Of a DNA stretch of 37,309 nucleotides, positions 1 to 6,228 are shown one piece after another. Numbering within the stretch: the first letter of the stretch is position 1; each line of letters begins with the position of its first letter. The DNA is from JAVBLQ01 sp031553435 (lineage in GTDB: Bacteria > Bacteroidota > Bacteroidia > Bacteroidales > Azobacteroidaceae): assembly GCA_031553435.1 (NCBI GenBank), contig JAVBLQ010000123.1, positions 1 through 37,309 on the forward strand, given 5' to 3'. The notes under the pieces were generated by a model. That model was not told the origin of the DNA. It did no database searches and was given only the letters and a program-made list of their open reading frames with translations. The position numbers were made by a program, and so were the translations under genes.

Positions 1-1
1 C

Positions 2-1300
2 AAAACAAGTTATATTTATATAGGAACAGATGGCAGTAGTTGGATTTATAATGGAACAGCTTATGTTACTCAAGTAACTCCCGCATCTACGGAGTGGAAC
101 ATACAAGGAACTTCTGTTGATGCTGGAAGCAGTAAAGTAGCGGCCATTCAAAGAAGCGGACCTGTGTATATCGGTTCGGGAGGCGGTGTTTCCGGCGCAC
201 TGTTTGTAGGAAATTCAAAATTTGTCAATATACCTGCTTTTAATGAAGATCAAAATATAGATGTAATATCCAATGGAGCCGTGCCGGTTATAACTAAAAA
301 TGGAAAATATTTTGTTGCAGGTCTCTATACTCAAAAACACATGATTATTAATAAAGGAATAACTAATTCGGGTATTTTTAATGGACTTTCATCTGCTATA
401 TATCGAAGAGGTCCAAATGATGGAGGTACTTTAGAAACACTTATAGGAGTTAGATCTGTCTGGGGACATGCTTCTGGAGAAGGTGGTCTTGATGATGCGA
501 TAACAAATTATGCATATGGCTTTTATTCCGTTACAGCTACTGGTAGAGGTAAAATTAACAATGCGTATGATTATTATGCTGATGATTATGGATCGCCTGC
601 TACTGTTGTTAATAAATATGGAGTTTATATTAATGGAACAGGTAAAACAAACTATTTTGCAGGAAATGTAGGTATAGGAACAGCAACTCCCAATAATAAG
701 CTTCAAGTAGTTGGTGGAAGTGTTTATGTAGGAACCACACCTTCTTCCGGAGTTATTTGGGCTGGTAACTCAAATGTTGATGGTGTTGCACTTCAATCAA
801 CCAATTTATTTGTTCAAAGTTCAGTTAGCTCTACTGCAAATGTATTTTTATCCAAAAATAAAACGTTGGCAGGAGGCAATATAAATGGACAGAATTTCGT
901 GTCTTTTATGACTTCTACCACTGGAGTAACTGGAACTGTTATTGGTACTATAGCAGCAAATACAACTGGAACTGGTATTGTTTATAATGCAACCTCCGAC
1001 AAACGCCTCAAAGAAAACATCACAAACACCCATTACAGCCTTTCCGACCTCATGAAAATCAGCGTCAAAGACTACAACTTCAAAAGCGATGAAACCAAAA
1101 CAGTTCAAACCGGTTTCTTAGCTCAGGATCTGTACGAAGTTTATCCCGAAGCTGTTAGCGTAGGTGGCGATAATGCTCAGGAAAATCCATGGGCAGTAGA
1201 TTACGGGAAAGTAACTCCATTATTGGTAAAAGCTATCCAGGATCAACAAAAGATCATTGAACAACTGGAAGTGCGTATCAAAGCATTGGAAAGCAAATAA
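2..1300 (+). CDS. Tail-fibre/adhesin-like protein with C-terminal peptidase S74 chaperone domain (5' partial)
   Basis: The reading frame is open from the left edge, so the 5' end lies outside the window; the internal GTG at 164 is not needed as a start. The visible N-terminal part is low-complexity, rich in Gly, Asn, Thr and Val, and contains a VGIGTATPNNKLQV segment, common in Bacteroidota surface and fibre proteins. From about 992 the sequence becomes a peptidase S74 domain (TSDKRLKENI...GFLAQDLYEVYPEAV), ending in a short coiled coil (KAIQDQQKIIEQLEVRIKAL). In known S74 domains a Ser and a Lys five residues later cut the chaperone off after it has trimerised the fibre. Here the Ser codon is at 995-997 and the Lys codon at 1010-1012, the same spacing, so self-cleavage is plausible. 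No other phage genes are nearby, so a chromosomal surface protein is as likely as a prophage remnant. Codon use changes sharply at the domain boundary. Confidence 0.85.
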   Translation, partial: KTSYIYIGTDGSSWIYNGTAYVTQVTPASTEWNIQGTSVDAGSSKVAAIQRSGPVYIGSGGGVSGALFVGNSKFVNIPAFNEDQNIDVISNGAVPVITKNGKYFVAGLYTQKHMIINKGITNSGIFNGLSSAIYRRGPNDGGTLETLIGVRSVWGHASGEGGLDDAITNYAYGFYSVTATGRGKINNAYDYYADDYGSPATVVNKYGVYINGTGKTNYFAGNVGIGTATPNNKLQVVGGSVYVGTTPSSGVIWAGNSNVDGVALQSTNLFVQSSVSSTANVFLSKNKTLAGGNINGQNFVSFMTSTTGVTGTVIGTIAANTTGTGIVYNATSDKRLKENITNTHYSLSDLMKISVKDYNFKSDETKTVQTGFLAQDLYEVYPEAVSVGGDNAQENPWAVDYGKVTPLLVKAIQDQQKIIEQLEVRIKALESK

Positions 1301-1313
1301 CACTAAAAATATC

Positions 1314-1329
1314 CTCATTGTGAAATGAG
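1314..1329 (+). terminator. Small hairpin after the S74 gene
   Basis: CTCATT (1314-1319) and AATGAG (1324-1329) form a perfect 6-bp stem with a GTGA loop, 13 nt after the stop codon. No T-run follows directly, so termination is uncertain. Confidence 0.3.
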
Positions 1330-1330
1330 T

Positions 1331-1457
1331 TCAAGGGCACGTCAACGCAGACAATTCCACACCCGCAAAGGTTCTTTTTATTCCTTTTAACACAAACCAG
1401 AGTTGCGGAGTGCCTGGGAGAGGCCATTAGGGGGCCGCTCTGCGTTGAAACCCTTGA
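1331..1457. repeat. Multi-stem inverted-repeat element (possible structured RNA or dispersed repeat)
   Basis: The outer arms pair as TCAAGGG (1331-1337) with CCCTTGA (1451-1457) and TCAACGCAGA (1342-1351) with TCTGCGTTGA (1439-1448), separated by a small bulge. Inside, CCGCAA (1363-1368) pairs with TTGCGG (1403-1408). A GC-rich part at 1412-1436 can fold as GCCT/AGGC or GGCC/GGCC. The layout is that of a branched structure. No known RNA family was recognised. It could equally be a dispersed palindromic repeat, of which this genome has many. Confidence 0.5.
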
Positions 1458-1460
1458 TAT

Positions 1461-1493
1461 AATTGAAAATGGAAAATGGGAAATTGAAAATGA
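1461..1493. repeat. GGAAAATGG/GAAATTGAAAATG word repeat
   Basis: Overlapping copies of a word close to ATTGAAAATGGAAAATGG lie directly after the multi-stem element. The same word family recurs, in both orientations, inside the amylase gene at 8656-8770. It is intergenic here. Confidence 0.5.
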
Positions 1494-1547
1494 TTTCGTG
1501 CATAAGCCAAATTTCCGATAAAAAATTAACATGCATTAAAAAAATAC

Positions 1548-1555
1548 TATATTTG
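1548..1555 (+). promoter_or_regulatory. Bacteroidota -7 promoter box for the lanthipeptide cluster
   Basis: TATATTTG is an exact match to the Bacteroidota -7 consensus TAnnTTTG, 103 nt before the precursor ATG. No clear TTTG -33 box stands at the expected distance, so the promoter may need an activator or the call may be wrong. Confidence 0.45.
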
Positions 1556-1604
1556 CATAAAATAACATTTTTAACTGGTTGTTTCAAATTGCAAATGATG
1601 GTAA

Positions 1605-1628
1605 TGCCTGATGCCTAATGTTCAGGCA
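1605..1628 (+). promoter_or_regulatory. Leader hairpin before the lanthipeptide precursor
   Basis: TGCCTGA (1605-1611) and TCAGGCA (1622-1628) form a perfect 7-bp stem with a 10-nt loop. A T-rich stretch (ATAATTTTCTTATTTT) follows. It lies in the predicted untranslated leader 31 nt before the ATG and could act as an attenuator or mRNA stabiliser. Confidence 0.35.
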
Positions 1629-1658
1629 ATAATTTTCTTATTTTAAATTTCTTAAATC

Positions 1659-1898
1659 ATGAACAACAAAAGAAAACTTTCCTTAAACAAGGAGACAATT
1701 GCGAAATTGAATGAAAGTGAAATGAGTGGACTTAAAGGAGGAGGAATCACTAGTGGTAAAGGTTGTGATATCCATACTATAGGTCATGATGAATATTATT
1801 ACCGTACTTTCAGAAAAGCGGGAAAAGTATATATGACAAATGTAAAGTTTGCCTGCTTGAGCCAAAGCAGAGAAAGATGGTGCTACGGTACAGCATGA
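1659..1898 (+). CDS. Class I lanthipeptide precursor (double-glycine leader, CFB type)
   Basis: This 79-residue peptide is the likely substrate of the enzymes encoded just downstream. Its N-terminus (KRKLSLNKETIAKLNESEMS, residues 4-23) has the K-L-x-L-N-K-E-T-I-A-x-L pattern of Bacteroidota RiPP leaders, followed by LKGGG at 25-29, a double-glycine site for the C39 peptidase of the linked transporter. The core of about 50 residues has three Cys (36, 66, 75) and eight Ser/Thr (31, 32, 40, 50, 60, 68, 70, 78). Three rings are therefore possible, for instance Thr31 or Ser32 to Cys36, Thr60 to Cys66, and Ser68 or Ser70 to Cys75; the pairing is a guess. The core is rich in aromatic and basic residues (EYYYRTFRKAGKVY). 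A strong terminator lies between this gene and lanC, which would give more precursor than enzyme mRNA. The product's activity is not predictable. Confidence 0.85.
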   Translation: MNNKRKLSLNKETIAKLNESEMSGLKGGGITSGKGCDIHTIGHDEYYYRTFRKAGKVYMTNVKFACLSQSRERWCYGTA

Positions 1899-1916
1899 CC
1901 TGAATTTCAATAATAG

Positions 1917-1963
1917 TGAGGCTTCCTGAAATAATGTTCCGGGAGCCTCATTCTCTATCTATT
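1917..1963 (+). terminator. Rho-independent (read-through) terminator between precursor and lanC
   Basis: TGAGGCTTCC (1917-1926) pairs over all ten positions (one G-U) with GGGAGCCTCA (1941-1950), with a 14-nt loop and the tail TTCTCTATCTATTTTT. This placement is classic for RiPP operons, where partial termination sets a high precursor to enzyme ratio. It also shows that the GTG at 1916 is not the lanC start. Confidence 0.8.
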
Positions 1964-1975
1964 TTTACTCCGAAA

Positions 1976-3148
1976 ATGAAACTAATCCAAGAAAAACTAA
2001 AAGAAATTGCCCGTTTCTTTAGCACGATAGAATTTAATCCTTCCAAAGGAATCGGCCTATTGAGTGGAAGCTCGGGGATAGCCCTTTTCTTATTTTACTA
2101 TTCCAGATTTTACGACGATAAGTTCTTTGAAGAAAAAGCAATGGACATATTGGAATCAACTGTCGAGCAAATTACGGCAAATGAAATACATACATTTTGC
2201 AATGGCATCAGTGGTTTTTGTTGGAGTATACATCATTTACTCAAACATAAATTTCTCCATGAAGAAAATTCCGAACTTATTGAACCATTTGATAATTACT
2301 TGTGCAGAAACATCATAGCAGAACTATCCGTCGGGAATATTGATTTTTTACATGGAGCTGTCGGAACTGCAAATTATTTGTTGAAACGAATTGAAAATAA
2401 CAAAGTAAGAGATACAATCAGTGAGATACTTAACCAATTAAACCAACAAAAAATTTGTCTGGATAAGTCTTCATGCTGGAAATATATACGGGATTACGAA
2501 ACCAATGAAAAAATAATAAATATAAGTTTATCTCATGGTTTATCCGGCACTTGTATTTTTTTATCCAATGCGTACAAAGCGGGAATAAATCAGGCATTAA
2601 CAAAAGAACTATCAGAATCAAGTATCGAGTTTTTGCTCAATCAGGAAATCACAACTCCAGACCGTCATTCAATGTTTCCGACATTCGCTTTGAATAATGA
2701 CTCTATGGTCGATCTGTGGAGCCGCCTGGGGTGGTGTTACGGAGATTTGGGCGTTGCTTTTGCCATTTGGCATTACTCCCAAACATTTAATGACAAAACA
2801 TTGGAGAACAAAGCCATCGAAATATTTTTACATTCAGCCCAAAGAAGAAATTTAAAAAAGAATAGCATTTCGGATGCTGGCATTTGTCATGGAACTGCAG
2901 GTTTGGCGTTAATTTTCAGAAGAATATATCTGAATACAAAAATGGAAATATTCAAATCGACATCCGAATATTGGTTGAAAAAAACACTGCGGATATCTGT
3001 ACAAGAAAATGGTTTTACCGGCTTTACAGATTCTGAAGGGAATTTCAATCCGAATTTACTGGAAGGTATTGCCGGAATCGGCCTGGTGCTTCTTTCTTTT
3101 GCAACAGATACAGAGCCAATCTGGGATGAATGTTTGTTATTAAGTTGA
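1976..3148 (+). CDS. lanC: Lanthipeptide cyclase LanC
   Basis: LanC enzymes are zinc proteins that add Cys thiols to dehydrated Ser/Thr to make (methyl)lanthionine rings. This 390-residue protein has the family's Gly-rich alpha/alpha-barrel motifs (GLLSGSSGIALFLFYY, NIDFLHGAVGTANYLL, LSHGLSGTCIFL). The expected zinc ligands are Cys254 (GWCYGDLGVA), and Cys304 with His305 (GICHGTAGLALI); the His of LSHGLSG fits the catalytic acid/base. The C-terminus LLEGIAGIGLVLLS is also typical. The ATG at 1976 is chosen because the in-frame GTG at 1916 would put a perfect terminator hairpin inside the coding region. The gene ends 12 nt before the dehydratase gene and is presumably cotranscribed with it. 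Confidence 0.92.
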   Translation: MKLIQEKLKEIARFFSTIEFNPSKGIGLLSGSSGIALFLFYYSRFYDDKFFEEKAMDILESTVEQITANEIHTFCNGISGFCWSIHHLLKHKFLHEENSELIEPFDNYLCRNIIAELSVGNIDFLHGAVGTANYLLKRIENNKVRDTISEILNQLNQQKICLDKSSCWKYIRDYETNEKIINISLSHGLSGTCIFLSNAYKAGINQALTKELSESSIEFLLNQEITTPDRHSMFPTFALNNDSMVDLWSRLGWCYGDLGVAFAIWHYSQTFNDKTLENKAIEIFLHSAQRRNLKKNSISDAGICHGTAGLALIFRRIYLNTKMEIFKSTSEYWLKKTLRISVQENGFTGFTDSEGNFNPNLLEGIAGIGLVLLSFATDTEPIWDECLLLS

Positions 3149-3160
3149 TTATCAATAATT

Positions 3161-5341
3161 ATGTATCTACATTTCAATAAATTTATATTACGGACCCCCA
3201 AATTTCCTTTATCTTTTTCATTTAATAAGTTTGATGAAATATTAAGTCAATCAGATTTTATAAAGAACGATGATATACTTTACCTGGCATCTCCCGCTTT
3301 TCATGAAGAATACACAAAACAAGAAACACAAAACAAGAAAGATAAACAGCAAAGCCTTTATTCTCTGGTTCGGTATTTAAACCGAATGTCTACCCGTTGT
3401 ACCCCTTTCGGCTTATTTGCCGGCTGTTCAATTGGAGAAATCGGAGTAACAACAAATATTTTTATTGACAAAAAGACTTACCGGACAACTCGCCTTGACA
3501 TGTATTTTCTTTGCGCATTATCACAAGCGTTGACTCAAATTCCGGAAATAAAAAATCAATTAAAATATTTCCCTAACACAAGTCTTTATAACATTGGGAA
3601 AAAATATCGATATGTAGAATGTTATTTTAGTAACGCAAAAAAAATACACAAAATATCATCCGTAGATCAATCCGTTTATCTGAACTCCGTGTTAAAGGAG
3701 GTCGAATCCGGAACTTTTATAAATCAATTAATTGCCTGTCTTGTGAGTGATGAGATTTCATTTGAGGATGCTTCATTCTTTATCGATGAAATGATCAATG
3801 AACAATTACTCATCAGCGAGCTTGATCCGATTGTGACCGGAGGCGACTATTTTGAATTCATATTGAGTATATTGAATAGAATTAACTGTCCGGATTATGT
3901 TTTCTTAAAACTTAAAAAAATCAGGGACTTATTAAATTGTTTGGATAATGAAACTGATCATCCCCTTGATATTTATCCTCAAATCATTCAACTCATAGAT
4001 GACATACAAATTCCTTATGAAGAAAAAATGCTTTTTCAAGTGGATATGATACGCCATTTGCCAAATGCATCATTAGGAAAAGAAATCATTGAAGAAATAC
4101 AATCAACACTAAACTTCGTCAATAAAATAACGCCTTATATTAAAAAAGAATCGTTAGAAACATTTAAACAAACATTCTTCAATCGCTATGAATATGCTGA
4201 AGTTCCATTAATGGAAGCGCTTGATCCGGAATCAGGAATCGGATACCCTGTCCAGTCCGGACAAAACGACATCTCTCCTCTGATCGATAATTTCATTTTA
4301 CCTGAAGAGCAAACCGGAAATACAAAATTATACAATCCTTTGGAAATAATTCTGTTAAATAAAGCGATTGAAATAATTAACTTAAAACAATCAGAAATAA
4401 TCCTTTCGGATAACGACCTGGATGATCTCAATAATAAAAGTGAATGGAGAGATCTTCCTCCAACTATTTCAGTTTTATTTAGCGTATTTGAAGATGAAAA
4501 AAACAATAACCTGGTGAAACTTCTATCTGCAAGGGGAGCTTCCGGAGCCAATCTAATCAGCCGTTTTTCTCACACATCACCTTCAATACATTCTTTCGTT
4601 CAAGAAATTATCGACAAAGAACAAGAAATAACTCCCGATGCCATTCTGGCAGAAATTGTACATTTGCCGGAATCCAGGGTTGGCAATATTCTCTCCCGGC
4701 CGCATTTGCGTGAGTATGAATTGGTATATTTGGCTCATTCTGATTTGCCCTTAGAGAAACAGCTGAAAATGGACGATTTGTTTTTATCTATTCGTCGAGG
4801 CAAATTATCCATACATTCAAAAAAATTAGGAAAAGAAATTATTCCCAGATTAACAACCGCTCATAATTATCATAACAATTCAATTCCTGTTTATCAATTC
4901 CTGTGTGATATGCAACATCCGAATGGAAGAAACGAATTATATCTTTCATGGGGAACTTTGCTTAATGACCTGGAATATCTCCCGCGTGTCCGGTATAAAA
5001 ATACAATCTTGTGGGCTGCCACCTGGAATGTAAAAAACGAAGAAATAAAGCCATTTATTTCTATCGAAAATGAAGAAATTCTGATCGGAAAAATCACAGA
5101 ATGGAGACAAAAACGCTTTATTCCTCAATATGTATCATTGATTGAAGCCGACAGGGAATTGTTTGTTGATTGGGAAAATAATCTAAGCATTCAAGCTTTG
5201 TTTTCCATTATCAAAAATCATCCGGTAGTCAGATTCGAAGAGTTTCTTTTTCATCCTGAAAAAGGTATCGTTAAAGGAGAAGACGGGATTTATGCAAATG
5301 AATTTATTGTCACCTTTTATAAAGAACAAGAGAAAAGATGA
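3161..5341 (+). CDS. lanB: Lantibiotic dehydratase, glutamylation half (LanB N-terminal domain, split)
   Basis: Class I LanB enzymes use glutamyl-tRNA to glutamylate Ser/Thr of the precursor and then eliminate glutamate. This 726-residue protein corresponds to the large N-terminal (Lant_dehydr_N) part: it starts with an LRTPKFPLSF segment and has the hallmark RMSTRCTPFGLFAG at about residues 75-88, with the conserved Arg residues of the tRNA-Glu site. It ends before the elimination domain, which is encoded by the next gene; the two overlap by 4 nt (ATGA). Full-length LanB such as NisB is about 1000 residues, and the two products together give 1021, so this is a genuine split rather than a truncation. 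Split LanB is known in some Bacteroidota lanthipeptide clusters. Confidence 0.93.
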   Translation: MYLHFNKFILRTPKFPLSFSFNKFDEILSQSDFIKNDDILYLASPAFHEEYTKQETQNKKDKQQSLYSLVRYLNRMSTRCTPFGLFAGCSIGEIGVTTNIFIDKKTYRTTRLDMYFLCALSQALTQIPEIKNQLKYFPNTSLYNIGKKYRYVECYFSNAKKIHKISSVDQSVYLNSVLKEVESGTFINQLIACLVSDEISFEDASFFIDEMINEQLLISELDPIVTGGDYFEFILSILNRINCPDYVFLKLKKIRDLLNCLDNETDHPLDIYPQIIQLIDDIQIPYEEKMLFQVDMIRHLPNASLGKEIIEEIQSTLNFVNKITPYIKKESLETFKQTFFNRYEYAEVPLMEALDPESGIGYPVQSGQNDISPLIDNFILPEEQTGNTKLYNPLEIILLNKAIEIINLKQSEIILSDNDLDDLNNKSEWRDLPPTISVLFSVFEDEKNNNLVKLLSARGASGANLISRFSHTSPSIHSFVQEIIDKEQEITPDAILAEIVHLPESRVGNILSRPHLREYELVYLAHSDLPLEKQLKMDDLFLSIRRGKLSIHSKKLGKEIIPRLTTAHNYHNNSIPVYQFLCDMQHPNGRNELYLSWGTLLNDLEYLPRVRYKNTILWAATWNVKNEEIKPFISIENEEILIGKITEWRQKRFIPQYVSLIEADRELFVDWENNLSIQALFSIIKNHPVVRFEEFLFHPEKGIVKGEDGIYANEFIVTFYKEQEKR

Positions 5342-6225
5342 AATCAGACAATCGAAAATATATTCCGGGAAGTGAATGGATTTATTTTAAGCTGTATACC
5401 GGATACAAAACGGCCGACAGTATTTTGACAAACACGATCAGTAAGATTGTCAGAAATCTTTACAAAAAACAACTCATCGAAAAATGGTTTTTTATCCGCT
5501 ATGCTGATCCCGATTTTCATATCCGGTTCAGGATATTAGCAAAAAATATTCATTCCATAGGAGAAATTATCAATATCTGTTATCCCGAATTTAATCGTTT
5601 AACAAAAGAAAAATCAATCTGGAAAGTACAGATCGATACTTATAACAGGGAGTTGGAAAGATATCATCCGGCATTGATAAGTGATGTCGAATCCATTTTT
5701 CAGATTGACAGCGAATCCATGTTGAATATTCTCTCGATCCTGAAACTTATTCCGGATGAAAACTTCAGATGGATGATCGCCTTAAAACTTATTGACAATA
5801 CGTTAGATAGTTTTTCTTTTTCTCTTGAAGAAAAAATGAATTTAATGAAAGATGTCAGTAATTCTTACAAATCAGAATTCGGGTTTGATGAATATAATTC
5901 TAAACAATTCAATGACAAGTTTAGAAATAATAAAGAGACTATTGAATTTATCCTGCAAAACAAATTCAATAATGAATTTTTTTTACCTTTGCTTCCTGAG
6001 ATAGAAAAGAGATCGGGAATCCTAAATTCAATCACTAAACCTTTATTAAAAAAGGCAAAAAAATACGGAGCAGATATTCACTCCTTCTCATCAAGTCATA
6101 TCCATATGACATTAAACCGGTTATTCCGGTCGCAAAACCGTATGCATGAATTAATCCTTTACGATTTTATGCGAAGATATTACACAAGTGAAATTGCACG
6201 GCAAAAATATGATAAAAGAGAATAA
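5338..6225 (+). CDS. Lantibiotic dehydratase, elimination half (thiopeptide-type/SpaB C-terminal domain)
   Basis: This 295-residue protein matches the LanB C-terminal (SpaB_C, 'thiopeptide-type bacteriocin biosynthesis') domain. It shows SEWIYFKLYTGYKTADSIL at the N-terminus, FFIRYADPDFHIRFR at about 57-71 and QIDTYNRELERYHP at about 96-109, where the family's Arg, Tyr and Glu positions are found. Its role is to eliminate glutamate from glutamylated Ser/Thr, leaving dehydroalanine or dehydrobutyrine. It must work with the glutamylation half encoded immediately upstream, whose stop codon it overlaps (ATGA), implying translational coupling. In some thiopeptide and thioamitide clusters proteins of this size act alone, but the neighbouring partner makes the LanB role far more likely. 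Confidence 0.9.
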   Translation: MKSDNRKYIPGSEWIYFKLYTGYKTADSILTNTISKIVRNLYKKQLIEKWFFIRYADPDFHIRFRILAKNIHSIGEIINICYPEFNRLTKEKSIWKVQIDTYNRELERYHPALISDVESIFQIDSESMLNILSILKLIPDENFRWMIALKLIDNTLDSFSFSLEEKMNLMKDVSNSYKSEFGFDEYNSKQFNDKFRNNKETIEFILQNKFNNEFFLPLLPEIEKRSGILNSITKPLLKKAKKYGADIHSFSSSHIHMTLNRLFRSQNRMHELILYDFMRRYYTSEIARQKYDKRE

Positions 6226-6228
6226 TTT

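Noticed and set aside
2..1300. Prophage at the left edge (tail fibre)
   Set aside because: S74 domains are common in Bacteroidota chromosomal surface proteins, and no other phage gene is in the window.
1916..1975. GTG start for LanC
   Set aside because: It would place the perfect terminator hairpin in coding sequence; the ATG at 1976 begins the conserved part.
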